The notes under the pieces are model-generated. The model was given only the letters and a program-made list of their open reading frames with translations, ran no database searches and was not told the DNA's origin. From Lachancea thermotolerans CBS 6340 (lineage: Eukaryota > Ascomycota > Saccharomycetes > Saccharomycetales > Saccharomycetaceae): a DNA stretch of 64,000 nucleotides. Shown here piece after piece: positions 35,928 to 45,918 of this stretch. The stretch is taken from NCBI RefSeq assembly GCF_000142805.1, contig NC_013084.1, positions 744,001-808,000 of the forward strand. The letters run 5' to 3'. How positions within the stretch are numbered: the stretch's first letter is position 1; each line of letters begins with the position of its first letter. The position numbers and the translations under genes were made by a program.

Positions 35928-36616
35928 GTTTGTTGGCGGAATGTGTGTAAAGATGAGGTACGCTGTGCGAGTTGCTTGCTTGTTTCTGCCGACTGCGATG
36001 CGCTGTGCGTTCTTGCCAGTTTGTTATATGAAAAGCGATGCAGCAAAGTCCTACGATTAAGGGATTCCCCAGTAGTATTTGCAACGGCAAAAAGGAGGTG
36101 GAATTCGACGCCTGACAAGGGCCACGAGTGCGTCTCACATAGCTAAGGGCCCTTCCTACATGATTTGTTGTAGCTTTCTTTTGTTCTGGGGGGCCGCGAT
36201 GCCAGGTCATGACGAATACTGGCACCCCTCGCTACCTCTAGTCACAAGAAAAGCATGCGGCTACCTGGAAATGGAGACAGTACCCTCCGTCAACACTCTA
36301 GGCACTCCCGAGCCCGCTCTAAAGTCTTAAGGCGGCGAGCTAGTGACTTGGGCAAGTCAAGACTCGGTATATCACATATCACGAATTCGATCTGACCTCA
36401 GCTCCTTGTCTTGGGCTGAAATAAGACTATGTTTCAAATATGATGACTTGCACAATCTCGTTACAGACTCAAACATAATCATCGCCACTCGAAGGGTTTC
36501 GCGGACGCACCGGGCACATTTAAATAGGCAGCTAGGTAGCTAGTTAGCAAGTATATGCAACAGCGACATAAGGAATATCGCTAGGCGCCCAAAAAGACAA
36601 TTTTGAACGCTACAGG
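35928..36616. promoter_or_regulatory. Divergent PNC1/YGL036W promoter
   Basis: 689 bp with no gene. CCCCT (STRE core) at 36225-36229 lies about 300 bp from the PNC1 ATG. A GGCGGC core lies at 36331-36336. Repeated AGCTAG-type short motifs occur near 36521-36548. An exact URS1 sequence sits right at the YGL036W start codon and is listed separately. Confidence 0.5.
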
Positions 36617-39001
36617 ATGGTAGCCGCCGAGATGGATGCACTGAGTCGGAAGCGCAGCGAGTCCACGGACGACCCGATGGCAGCGGACATGATGCTGACG
36701 GTGGAAAGCAGTGCTAGAATACTCCATTCTTACCCGCCCAGTGCTGCTGAGGCTCTGAGCGCCGCATACGAATTTGCAAACGCGATTCGTCAATTGAAAC
36801 CCCACCAAGAGCCGCAGGTCGCAGACCTAGATGTATTCACACCTTTGGTTCAGCTTTGTGTCAGCGAGAGGGACAGCAAAGACATTCTCTTGGATCTCCT
36901 GGCAACAACATTCGCGTACTGTTCTGTGCATCGGACACTAGCGAAACTAGTGCGTGTTTTCGTTAGCAGAAGCTTGCACAATCAGCCTGTCGCGTCGCAG
37001 TTACGCGAGCTATGCGGAAGCTTCGCAACAGACTACAAGCCTGGATTTTACTCCGTAATCTCTAAACTCGAATGCTACGACCGCCTCGATGCAAGCGTGT
37101 TCAGAGAATTACAACTTAATTTGGGACCAACCATGAGAATGACATGGATTCCATTATGGACACAAGAAACGGGGATTGATCTGTACAGCGCGGTACTTTC
37201 CCATAACCTCCTAGTTTCCACCAGTGCGGAGCCAAAACTGGACTTTTTGATCGCGTCTTGGGCGCACGCAACAACTGAATGGGTCGGCTTGAAAGACCGT
37301 AGCAATGAGGCATTAAAATCTTTCATCTACCAAACTGCTCGGCGAACTATCTTGTTCGCTAAATGGATCCCTGGCGGGTTTTTCAAGTTCTGCCAGCAAG
37401 CCATAGCAGAGTGGATTGAAAGTGATTGCCTCCTGAAAACAGAAACTGATGTCTCTTTCAGCTTGTCTGTTGTTATGGAGGTATTGGATCATCCAGACTT
37501 GAATTTTCTCGAAGAACCGCATCTTGCGCTGCTCTTGAAAGTCGCACTTCGCCGCATTTGGCACATGTGCTCTGAGGGTCAGGTTCAAACCCTGCATTTT
37601 GAACTAGGGAAAATGGGCGCCACACAAAGTCTCCCTGGTCTCCTCAATATCACTCAATACTTGACCGCCCGATTTCTTTTGAGAGTTGGAAGCCTAGCGA
37701 TGAGCGCTCGAAACTACAATAGCAATAAAGAGTGGATGCTTCAAGAAACTTCGTACCAGCTACCCAGTTTCTTTGATGATATTGTACCCACAATTCCGCC
37801 GATACCAAGATCAACTTTCAGCTTTGTCAACAATACGATTGAATCCGAACTGCTAGCAAATAGGCATCTTGAAACTGTCTCCTCTTTGCTTGACTCCTTG
37901 AAATGCGTCCTCTCAATCAACAAAATGGTACTAAGGCACTACAATGCAAGCGAGATCCAGGTTCTCGCGCTTAAATCGAGCAATCCTCAGAAAGATACCA
38001 CAATTGACAATAGGTCATCGTTGGAAGTCTTGCAACTGTACTTCATTTCTATGACCTCTGCTTTGCTCTTGTCGAGGCAGCTGACCGAGGAACAGTATTT
38101 GATGGTTGCGGAAGGTCAATATGAATACACTATCCAAGGCAGATTGATTAGAAGGGAGGCCTTGGCATGTTTTGAGACCCTTATTGGCACCTTTAAGGGA
38201 ATTTCTCTTTTTCAACTCGTGAAGTTTTCGGCCCGGGTTTCCATGGCTGAGCTTTCTCTTCAAAAGGTATCTATGCAAACCCTCAACTTTGTTTTTTTCG
38301 AGGCTAGCTTTTCCGTTACCCAGGTACCTTCACTCACTAATAAATTGACTGTTCAATCACTGTATGAATATATTAATCTGTGGAACGATGGATCTCCGAT
38401 ATTCCGTCCGTTTTACACTGAAATGTTCCGTGTTCCTCAGCCTTTGGTGAAATGCGTTCAGGTTGAGTTGGAACGGTTCCTTTGTTTGCTGACATTTGAG
38501 GTCAAGAAGGACTCGAGTGCACCCACGCCAACAACAAGTAGAGGAACTGAATCCAAAAATAACGGATATGTTCCAAAGTATAATGCGCATGCATCTTCCT
38601 TTATTCCCGCGTCGAAAGCAGGTAGCAAGCCTTCGATGGACATTGAGAAAAGCTTTGGTACGCAAGCCAGCAACCAGTTAATACCTTTGTCTGCAGACTT
38701 TCCAAGGCAACTCAGCATCTGTCATGAACGGACTGAAGATGCGGGCAGTGCGTTTGCTGCGCAGAGGTACTCTGGCAGTGCTGACTCCACGACTCCAGGT
38801 AGCGCTCAAGCACCTAGCCCATTCTCTGCCAGGAGATGGGACTCAAATTGCTTTTCACAAGGCCTTAATAATTCACCGGAGACAAGTTCTGCTGTTGTAA
38901 GTACGGGGAAGGACTACATTCTTGGAGGGCATAATAAGGCAACCAATAACAGCAGAGCACAATCAGTACACGTAGATAGGTTTGATTATGTGCGGCAATG
39001 A
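36617..39001 (+). CDS. YGL036W: Conserved protein of unknown function (YGL036W homologue)
   Basis: 794 residues. No domain that I recognise. The protein is mostly alpha-helical and soluble (for example DSKDILLDLLATTFAYCSVHRTL, PHLALLLKVALRRIWHMC) with a Ser/Pro-rich disordered C-terminal ~160 residues and no membrane span or signal peptide. The assignment rests on order and orientation: PNC1(-), this gene (+), MIG1(-) reproduces YGL037C-YGL036W-YGL035C, and the length is close to the S. cerevisiae protein (about 758). A second in-frame ATG six codons downstream (MDALSRKRSES) could be the start. An exact URS1 element overlaps the codons between the two ATGs. Confidence 0.8.
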   Translation: MVAAEMDALSRKRSESTDDPMAADMMLTVESSARILHSYPPSAAEALSAAYEFANAIRQLKPHQEPQVADLDVFTPLVQLCVSERDSKDILLDLLATTFAYCSVHRTLAKLVRVFVSRSLHNQPVASQLRELCGSFATDYKPGFYSVISKLECYDRLDASVFRELQLNLGPTMRMTWIPLWTQETGIDLYSAVLSHNLLVSTSAEPKLDFLIASWAHATTEWVGLKDRSNEALKSFIYQTARRTILFAKWIPGGFFKFCQQAIAEWIESDCLLKTETDVSFSLSVVMEVLDHPDLNFLEEPHLALLLKVALRRIWHMCSEGQVQTLHFELGKMGATQSLPGLLNITQYLTARFLLRVGSLAMSARNYNSNKEWMLQETSYQLPSFFDDIVPTIPPIPRSTFSFVNNTIESELLANRHLETVSSLLDSLKCVLSINKMVLRHYNASEIQVLALKSSNPQKDTTIDNRSSLEVLQLYFISMTSALLLSRQLTEEQYLMVAEGQYEYTIQGRLIRREALACFETLIGTFKGISLFQLVKFSARVSMAELSLQKVSMQTLNFVFFEASFSVTQVPSLTNKLTVQSLYEYINLWNDGSPIFRPFYTEMFRVPQPLVKCVQVELERFLCLLTFEVKKDSSAPTPTTSRGTESKNNGYVPKYNAHASSFIPASKAGSKPSMDIEKSFGTQASNQLIPLSADFPRQLSICHERTEDAGSAFAAQRYSGSADSTTPGSAQAPSPFSARRWDSNCFSQGLNNSPETSSAVVSTGKDYILGGHNKATNNSRAQSVHVDRFDYVRQ
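36621..36630 (+). promoter_or_regulatory. Exact URS1 sequence (TAGCCGCCGA) at the YGL036W start codon
   Basis: TAGCCGCCGA begins one base after the ATG at 36617-36619 and encodes part of VAAE. It is a perfect match to the Ume6 URS1 consensus. It could be chance within coding sequence, or a site in the 5' leader if translation uses the second ATG at 36632. Confidence 0.5.
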
Positions 39002-39179
39002 CTGAAGTTTCGCAGATTGCTAACATCGGTGCGAACAAACATCGCGAACTCAGCCTGGCGCCTCAGTCGGTATTCTATTTCATTCGTTGCCCTTGCAGAT
39101 GTAGATCGTCGAGTTGTCACTTGACCAAATCTTTTCGGCTATTTTTTTCATACGTGCTGTACACCACAGAAAAAGGATT

Positions 39180-39210
39180 TTTGAAAATTTTGAGAAGCCC
39201 ATCTCATCGC
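39180..39210 (+). promoter_or_regulatory. RRPE and PAC elements of the ENP2 promoter
   Basis: TTTGAAAATTTTGAG (RRPE-like) at about 39178-39193 followed by CTCATCGC at 39203-39210, the exact PAC box in reverse, about 50 bp upstream of the ENP2 ATG. This is the same ribosome-biogenesis promoter pair as seen at ROK1. Confidence 0.75.
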
Positions 39211-39259
39211 GTACTTCGTCGGTTAAGCGAAGGCGGTAAAATATAAGCATTAAGGTGCG

Positions 39260-41347
39260 ATGGTTCTGAAGTCCACTTCGGCAAGCGACAACTCTGTTTA
39301 TCAGGTTTCAGGTACCAATGTCTCCAGATCTCTTCCTGACTGGATTGCTAAGAAGAGAAAGAGGTCCTTGAAGCACGATTTAGAATATCAAAATCGTGTA
39401 GAGCTCATTCAGGATTTTGAGTTCAGTGAGGCTTCCAATAAAGTCAAATGCACGCCTGACGGTCAGTTCGCTATGGCTACTGGAACTTACAAGCCTCAGA
39501 TTCACCTTTATGACTTTGCCAATCTGTCGTTAAAGTTCGAGAGACATACAGATGCAGAGAACGTGGACTTTCTAATTTTATCGGATGACTGGACTAAAAG
39601 CGTACACTTGCAGAACGATAGAAGCATACAGTTCCAGAATAAGGGAGGGCTTTACTATACCACAAGAATCCCCAAGTTCGGGAGAAGCATAGCGTACAAC
39701 AAAGCAAACTGTGGCCTTTACGTTGGAGCAAGTGGCGACGAGCTTTACAGACTCAACTTAGAGCAAGGCCGGTTCCTGAATCCATTCAAACTTGACTCTG
39801 AAGGTGTAAACCACGTTTCCGTTAATGATGTTAACGGTCTGGTAGCTGTTGGTATGGAAGATAATGTTGTCGAATTTTGGGACTCCAGAGCGCGTGCAAG
39901 GGCTGCGAAGTTGCTTTTGGAAAACAGTTACGACTCTTCGCCCTTCCAAGTAACTGCTACAAGTTTCAGAAATGATGGGTTGAATTTCGCGTGCGGTACC
40001 TCTACTGGGTACTCGTATCTTTATGACCTTCGTGCTTCTCAGCCAATGATCGTGAAGGACCAGGGTTATGGCTTTGATATTAAAAAGATTATATGGCTTG
40101 ATAACACAGGTGCTGAGAACGGAAATAATAACATCCTCACCTGCGATAAAAGGATTGCCAAGATCTGGGACAGGAACAGCGGAAAACCATTTGCGTCAAT
40201 GGAGCCTAGCGTGGACATCAATGACATAGAACATGTTCCTGGGACAGGAATGTTTTTCACTGCCAACGAGGGAATCCCACTGCACACGTATTACATTCCT
40301 AACTTAGGCCCTGCGCCCAAGTGGTGCTCGTTTTTGGACTCCATCACCGAGGAGTTGGAAGAAAAGCCAAGCGACACTGTGTACTCAAACTACAGATTTA
40401 TCACAAGAGAAGACGTTAAGAAGCTGGGTCTAAACCACCTAATTGGCTCGAAGGTCATGAGGGCATACATGCATGGTTACTTTATCAACAGCGAGCTGTA
40501 CGATAAGGTCTCTCTGATTGCCAACCCTAACTCATACAGAGATGAGAGGGAAAGAGAGGTCAGGCGCCGTATCGAAAAAGAGAGAGAGTCAAGGATCAGA
40601 ACTTCGGGTGCTGTCAAGAAGCCTGCGGTCAAGATCAACAAGGTTCTTGTGGACAAACTTTCGCAGAAGCGTGGTGACAAAATTGCCGATAATGTTCTTG
40701 CTGACGACCGTTTCAAGGAAATGTTTGAGGACGAAGATTTCCAGGTTGATGAGGACGATTATGATTACAAGCAGTTGAACCCAGTTAAGTCTGCAAGAGA
40801 GACGGAGGAGGGCGCTGAGAAGCGTATCAGAGCACTCACTGCCGCAGAGGAGTCTGACGAGGAAAGAATAGCCATTAAAGAAGGTAGAGGCCACTACTCC
40901 GACTCAGAGAGCGAAGAAAGCGAATCTGATGAAGAAAAGGGCTCTGAAGAAATGACGGAGAAGGAGAAGAAGGCCCTCGCTAAGCAAATAGCAGTTACGC
41001 AACGCAGAAAGCGGGAGAAGGAGAAGGCTGATAAGTTCATGAACCAAATGAGCGTTGGTGCTGATGACCGCCTCTCGCAAGAGGCTCAGGACTTGACTTT
41101 CGATAGGAAAGTGGCCCAACTTCGCAGAGAGGAACAGCGAGAAAAACGCCAAGAACCCGCGGTGCGTAGAAACCATCAAGGCGAAGCTGAGTTCAGTTTT
41201 GTTCCTTCTAAGAAAAAACCTGCTGGCAAAAAGAAGGTTACGTTTGACAGCGACGGAGATGAGGCGGAGAACAAAAAAGATAGCGGGAGATCGAAGCCCC
41301 GTTTCCAAGGAAGAAGAGCAAGCAAAAATGTGTTCCGTGGTATGTAA
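39260..41347 (+). CDS. ENP2: SSU processome component Enp2 (NOL10 family)
   Basis: 695 residues (S. cerevisiae 707). The N-terminal half is a WD-like beta-propeller (NKVKCTPDGQFAMATGTYKP, VGMEDNVVEFWDSRAR, NNILTCDKRIAKIWDRNSGK). It is followed by the NUC153 motif DDRFKEMFEDEDFQVDEDD, which marks nucleolar pre-ribosome proteins, and a K/E-rich tail ending in a basic stretch. It works in 18S rRNA processing with Bfr2 in the 90S pre-ribosome. PAC and RRPE elements upstream agree. It sits with ECL1 nearby as in YGR145W-YGR146C, with SEC9 intervening here. Confidence 0.97.
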   Translation: MVLKSTSASDNSVYQVSGTNVSRSLPDWIAKKRKRSLKHDLEYQNRVELIQDFEFSEASNKVKCTPDGQFAMATGTYKPQIHLYDFANLSLKFERHTDAENVDFLILSDDWTKSVHLQNDRSIQFQNKGGLYYTTRIPKFGRSIAYNKANCGLYVGASGDELYRLNLEQGRFLNPFKLDSEGVNHVSVNDVNGLVAVGMEDNVVEFWDSRARARAAKLLLENSYDSSPFQVTATSFRNDGLNFACGTSTGYSYLYDLRASQPMIVKDQGYGFDIKKIIWLDNTGAENGNNNILTCDKRIAKIWDRNSGKPFASMEPSVDINDIEHVPGTGMFFTANEGIPLHTYYIPNLGPAPKWCSFLDSITEELEEKPSDTVYSNYRFITREDVKKLGLNHLIGSKVMRAYMHGYFINSELYDKVSLIANPNSYRDEREREVRRRIEKERESRIRTSGAVKKPAVKINKVLVDKLSQKRGDKIADNVLADDRFKEMFEDEDFQVDEDDYDYKQLNPVKSARETEEGAEKRIRALTAAEESDEERIAIKEGRGHYSDSESEESESDEEKGSEEMTEKEKKALAKQIAVTQRRKREKEKADKFMNQMSVGADDRLSQEAQDLTFDRKVAQLRREEQREKRQEPAVRRNHQGEAEFSFVPSKKKPAGKKKVTFDSDGDEAENKKDSGRSKPRFQGRRASKNVFRGM

Positions 41348-41535
41348 AATAGCTAAAATGGTGACTTTGGGGGGCCTGGCAGCCTCTGCCGTCCTCTGTT
41401 TAATAGTTAATGGGTAATGCTTGCGGCACGTGATATTTTGACCCCAGGTATATTTCGCTAAATAAAACTACAAAAATAACTGTAAAGCAGAACTGAACAA
41501 CCTGCTATGCTCAAACCCATCGACAAAACCACAAA

Positions 41536-43242
41536 ATGGGAATAAAGCGCTTTTTTAAGATAAAACCACCTGAGGAGGATACTCCGGAAGTCAACAGAGA
41601 CAATTTGATTGAACAGGGTATACCAACAAAGAATGTGAACAGGACAAAGAAAGAGAAGTTTGCTGCCTACGGAAAGTTTGCTAAAGACAAGGCTGAGGAC
41701 AAGTTCTACGCTCCACCAGGGTATGAAAACTTCGGAAAAAGTAACCCGCCTGTACTAGACGACCTCAACAAATCAGAAGTTGACTCAGATGCGGGAAATG
41801 CGTACATGAGAGAACCAAGCAAAAATGATTTCGATCCTTATGCTAGGAACAATTTTACAAACTCGAGTGCTGCTGCGGATCCTTATGGAAAACAACCATA
41901 TGACCCTTATGGAAAACAGCCTTCCGACCCTTATGGAAAACAGTCTTCTGATCCTTACTCGAGTTATAGTAGCAACGCTTACGGTAATCAACCTTCTGGT
42001 CGCAGTAGTGGCAGTGCAACCCCATATGCAGATCCCTACACTCAGGGCCGTGGCCCAAGCGCACCAGCTCTTAATGCAGGTAATCCTTATGGGCAACGCC
42101 CAGGAAATCCTTACGCCGGGCATTCTAGTTTCTCAAGCAGCACTGCGGGTTCAGCGCAACCTTCTCAAAACCCTTATAGCATGATGAAAAGTGATCCGTA
42201 TAGTGCAGGCGCAAGCAGTACTAATGTTCCAGCGCCTCAAAAGCCCAATCCATACGTCTCGAGGGAAGCCAGTAGATCCTCGAGGCCTTCTGCCGCTCCG
42301 GAAGATGACCAGTTCGACTTCGAAACCTCTGCCGCTGCACCAAAGATACGGAATCCAGATCTCAACGACGACGAGATTGACCTTAATGCCACATTACAGG
42401 ACGAGGGTGACGACTTGAACGGTTCCATACATGAAAATTACGCGGGCGAGCTCGGCCAGACCCAGCTCCAGCAGCCCGATGATACTCGAGGCTATCAGAC
42501 CTTCGAAGACGTACAGAGACAGAACCAGGAATTGCAGCAACAACAGGAGGACGAAGAGGTTGACGAAATCAAGCAGCAAATCAGGTTCACCAAGCAGAGC
42601 TCTGTCGCTTCAACTAGGAATACACTGAAAATGGCTCAGGAAGCCGAAATGGCGGGAACAAATACACTCGGGATGCTGGGCCACCAGAGTGAGAAGCTGA
42701 ACAACGTTGAGAGAAATTTAGACCTCATGAAGATGCAAAACAGAGTGGCTGATGACCGAGTCGCAGAGCTAAAGAAGCTGAACCGTAACATTCTGGCCGT
42801 ACATGTGAGCAATCCCTTTACGTCCAAGAGAAGACTTCGAGAAGCTGAAGAACGTATAAGAAACCAGAGGATAGAGGACAAGCTCATGCAGAAGCAGACC
42901 AACGGGCGCCTGCACCAATCTACAAACCGCATTGAGGGTGCCCTAAACGGTGCGTCGCAAGACCATGATACCATAAGACAGAGATACCAAAATCAGGCTA
43001 TTCTGGAAAAGGCCAAGAGATATCAGTTCGAGAATGACGAAGAAGACGACGAAATGGAGCTGGAGATCGACAAGAACCTAGACAAGGTTGGCCAAATCAG
43101 TGGGAGGCTCAAGCGACTGGCTATCGCGGCAGGCGACGAGATCGACGCCCAGCAAAACCGTGTCCAGAACATTGAGGAGGACACTGATAACATGGACATC
43201 AAGATTCACTTGAACACTACCAGGCTAACACAAATTCGTTGA
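41536..43242 (+). CDS. SEC9: SNAP-25-like t-SNARE Sec9
   Basis: 568 residues (S. cerevisiae 651). The N-terminus [14 protein letters not shown]...[27 protein letters not shown] is the Sec9-specific conserved block. A Gln/Pro/Tyr-rich linker carries tandem DPYGKQ repeats. Two Q-SNARE helices follow: the first at ~360-420 ([41 protein letters not shown]) and the second at the C-terminus ([26 protein letters not shown]...DTDNMDIKI). There is no membrane anchor; the protein is held by Sso1/2. It drives fusion of exocytic vesicles with the plasma membrane. The Spo20 paralogue of S. cerevisiae does not have this N-terminus. Confidence 0.96.
   Translation: MGIKRFFKIKPPEEDTPEVNRDNLIEQGIPTKNVNRTKKEKFAAYGKFAKDKAEDKFYAPPGYENFGKSNPPVLDDLNKSEVDSDAGNAYMREPSKNDFDPYARNNFTNSSAAADPYGKQPYDPYGKQPSDPYGKQSSDPYSSYSSNAYGNQPSGRSSGSATPYADPYTQGRGPSAPALNAGNPYGQRPGNPYAGHSSFSSSTAGSAQPSQNPYSMMKSDPYSAGASSTNVPAPQKPNPYVSREASRSSRPSAAPEDDQFDFETSAAAPKIRNPDLNDDEIDLNATLQDEGDDLNGSIHENYAGELGQTQLQQPDDTRGYQTFEDVQRQNQELQQQQEDEEVDEIKQQIRFTKQSSVASTRNTLKMAQEAEMAGTNTLGMLGHQSEKLNNVERNLDLMKMQNRVADDRVAELKKLNRNILAVHVSNPFTSKRRLREAEERIRNQRIEDKLMQKQTNGRLHQSTNRIEGALNGASQDHDTIRQRYQNQAILEKAKRYQFENDEEDDEMELEIDKNLDKVGQISGRLKRLAIAAGDEIDAQQNRVQNIEEDTDNMDIKIHLNTTRLTQIR
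41877..41960 (+). repeat. 24-bp coding repeat in SEC9 (DPYGKQ)
   Basis: Three tandem, nearly identical 24-bp units encode [16 protein letters not shown] and DPYGKQSS, followed by a partial unit (DPY). It is in the disordered linker of Sec9, and the frame is kept. Confidence 0.85.
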
Positions 43243-43673
43243 GGGCCTGCCAAAAATAGTAACCGTATATACGACATTTTTTTAATCCATGACACCCTTG
43301 TCCGCACAAGAGGCCTGTTGAAAAGAACAATAGACGAAGTTTAACAATGCAAAAGAAGGTGCTTGTGGGCGTAAAAGCCCCTCAAGCGGGTTTGGGGTGT
43401 TTTTTTTGGCTATTTATGAAGTTTTGTGTAAACAAGGTAGTTGAGTAGAAAGCTAATGAATTGTGAAGCGAGTGGGGCAAGGAATGGTCGTAAATTTAAG
43501 TCATGAGATAGTAGAATGCCATAGCGCGTTGTAGATCCGAAAATGGTTGCGTAGACTGTGTGTATCGTAACATGAATGCTGAGGGAAATGCAATGAAGGG
43601 AGGGCTGCGTGCCGCGGGTGTTTTTTACAGGGTGTGTTTTTGCATTCCGCCGCGTGTGGACGCCGGGCGGGCT
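43243..43673. other. Convergent spacer SEC9/ECL1
   Basis: 431 bp. A GC stem (GGGC...GCCC) followed by GTTTGGGGTG and a T8 run near 43375-43408 could be a 3' processing or termination structure. No gene or RNA that I can support. A long minus-strand frame overlapping the ECL1 end is a shadow. Confidence 0.5.
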
Positions 43674-44042
43674 TCAGCCTGCGTGCGCGCCATGGGCGTT
43701 CAGCCACAGCTTGTAGTTGTTCTCCGCGGTGTGGTCGAAGACCACGTCGCGCGCTAGCGAGAAGTAGCCGCCCTGCTGCTCCTTCGCGAAGGCGCGTGGC
43801 GAGCTGAGCGTGGTCGGCACAGTCGAGGTGTAGTCTAGCTCGAAGAAGTCCTCGTCGCCGTCCGAGTCCTCCGCGTCCATGTCCAGTGGACACAGCTGCG
43901 GCGTGGCCACGAGGCTCTCGACGACGCTTTTGCGCCGCCCGGCGCTCGTGTCGCGTTCGCAGCACGCCTGCGAGCAGTACAGGCGCGACGATCCGTCGAT
44001 GAGCCTTTCACACACTATGCAGAAGTCGTTGAATGCGGACAT
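43674..44042 (-). CDS. ECL1: Ecl1-family small zinc-binding protein (YGR146C)
   Basis: 122 residues from the ATG at 44042, chosen because MSAFNDFCIVCERLI matches the family start (S. cerevisiae MSAFNDYCTVCDRLI). Four cysteines, CIVC and CSQAC (C-x2-C ... C-x3-C), form a predicted zinc site in the first 45 residues. The C-terminus ENNYKLWLNAHG matches the conserved ENNYNLWF end. The S. cerevisiae protein is longer (about 211), the difference being in the low-complexity middle. Ecl1 proteins extend chronological lifespan and respond to nutrients and zinc. Position next to ENP2/SEC9 matches YGR145W-YGR146C. An upstream in-frame extension lacks family similarity. Confidence 0.88.
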   Translation of the reverse strand: MSAFNDFCIVCERLIDGSSRLYCSQACCERDTSAGRRKSVVESLVATPQLCPLDMDAEDSDGDEDFFELDYTSTVPTTLSSPRAFAKEQQGGYFSLARDVVFDHTAENNYKLWLNAHGAHAG

Positions 44043-45918
44043 TGGTGGGACGTGTGGGGAGAGTAAGCGCACTGGTGTCGTTGCACAGGCCGGGTTCAAT
44101 GGTCTGCCGCTTATATGCTAAAGAGCTCTGTGCTCGTGCTAATGTTTGTGTTGATTTAATTCGTGGTCTTCCACGTTTTATTATTCGCGCCCATCTCTTT
44201 TCAACCCGTGGCTTATTATATACCAACACCTGCCACGCCCACCACATCCGGCCATCGCATCACAAATTTCACGCCCTAGTGAAAATTTCAGTCACCGCCA
44301 TTCCGTTGTGTTCTTTCATGCACAGAGTCTCACCGTGACACTCCGCAATCCCGCGCCCAGTCTTGCACCGGGTCTGGGCTTTTGCTGGAAACACTAAGCA
44401 AATTTTGGCGCGAGCGTACGGCACCGCACGGATCATCAATAGCTCTCACCGCCCGTTGGCACGAACGACATCGCAATTAAAAATAAAATTTTGAGGCGTC
44501 ATGTGGGAACGACACATATGCCGGAGCCTCAACACCCACAAGCGAAATTGGGCAGCGAGACAGCGGCAGGTCCAGCAGGGTGTGCAGTCCGGGCCGGCCT
44601 AGAACTGTGAATTGGGTGAGACAACAAGCGTTGGGCCGCTCCGGGATTGAGAGGTTTTCTGGCACGGGCGCTGAGGTCAGCGGGCCTTGTTTTTTCCTGG
44701 GTGGTGCCATAATAGCCCACTACCCGTCGGCGATGATCCTGCATCCTGGGAAGCGCCGTGTGCACGTGACCATTATGTGATGGTGTTACGTACACGTGAC
44801 CCGCGCGCGAACGAGAGTGCTTGGCGCAGCGGGCAGTGCGCGCTGCGCACTGCAGCGCTCAGGGTCTGGATCGCCCTCAGGTGCCTCATCCGTCTCGTTC
44901 AGCACCGCGCCCCGCGTTCGCGCTGCTTCACGAGCGCCCAAATCTTGCCAGGTAGGGGCGCAGCTGTGGTGCTTCTTTCTGGCGTTGTTCCGTGATGCGG
45001 ACGGAGCTTTGGGCTCAATACGAGCACTCGCGAGCTGCCTTCGTCACTGAAAGCAGGCTGTGTTTTAGGAGGTCCGGCGCTGCGATCCGAATTCCCTGGT
45101 GCTCGGCCCCTCATGGGCAAAACGAGCCCAACATTCCCTCTGCTGTCGCGACGAGCAGCAGAAGAAAAACTAGCACTTCATCGCGCGACTATTGCATTGC
45201 ATGGTAACTATTTCTGGATACGGCAGTAGCAGGCACGAGACTCCCGCCTGTAGCCGCCGAGCCCATATCACATTTCGTGTATAGCGATTACTACCGTTTT
45301 AGCAGAAGGTAACAACACGGTGCTTAGGGCCGCGATTCGGAAGCACGTGCGATCTGGAAGGATGACACGATGTTCCAGCACCCGTAAGCACATTCTGCAC
45401 TGTTTCACGGATGGATCTTGCTAATTGGGGCTCATCCGGATATTCATTTGATTTCGGCGTTTAGAAGTGATCCAGCTGGCCCGGCGCGCCCTCGACAAGG
45501 AGCTCGACAAACACGGAAACGGCGATCGCACACGTGGCGGAGCCTTGAGGCAAGAGTGCTGCTCAAATGCAAGCCACCAAGGCACTACTGCGCGCGCAGG
45601 GGCAGAACGCCTTGTTGGGTGCAAGTCTCCCCGTGGATGATTCAGTGCGGGCCACGTGACTTGATGCACGTATCATGGGATACGTCGATTTGCCGTTGTA
45701 TATGACCTGGAGGAGCCGTGAACATCGCCCGGCGTCAGCGCGCCTGCGAGAAGAGGAACAAGGCCCCACGCCTCGACCGGTGCTGTAGACTCTAAGGGTT
45801 TCTGTAGTGTTACAATCTGATCTATAAACCTCTATAAATGATGCGAAGGGGTGCATTGCCACTGCCGGTGGGTAAGGCCCGCTTGCCTTCCGCTCAGTGC
45901 ACTTTCCTCGCGTTCTTT
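44043..45918. other. 1.9-kb gene-poor gap: ECL1 promoter and MIG1 3' flank
   Basis: No gene recognised despite the length. Contents seen: CACGTG boxes at 44763-44768, 44793-44798 (as a direct pair GCACGTGACC/ACACGTGACC 30 bp apart), 45344-45349, 45531-45536 and 45653-45658; an exact URS1 at 45251-45260; and GC-rich short inverted repeats (for example GTGCGCGCTGCGCAC around 44840). The number of regulatory-type sites suggests a long ECL1 promoter or an unannotated transcript. Confidence 0.5.
45251..45260 (+). promoter_or_regulatory. Exact URS1 sequence (TAGCCGCCGA) in the ECL1-MIG1 gap
   Basis: Perfect match to the Ume6 URS1 consensus, 1.2 kb from the ECL1 start and about 0.7 kb beyond the MIG1 stop, so not in a normal promoter position for either neighbour. 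Confidence 0.6.

Noticed and set aside
43501-43965. 154-codon minus-strand frame overlapping ECL1
   Set aside because: Overlaps ECL1 in another frame, with Arg/Ala/His-rich nonsense composition; ECL1 has family matches at both ends.
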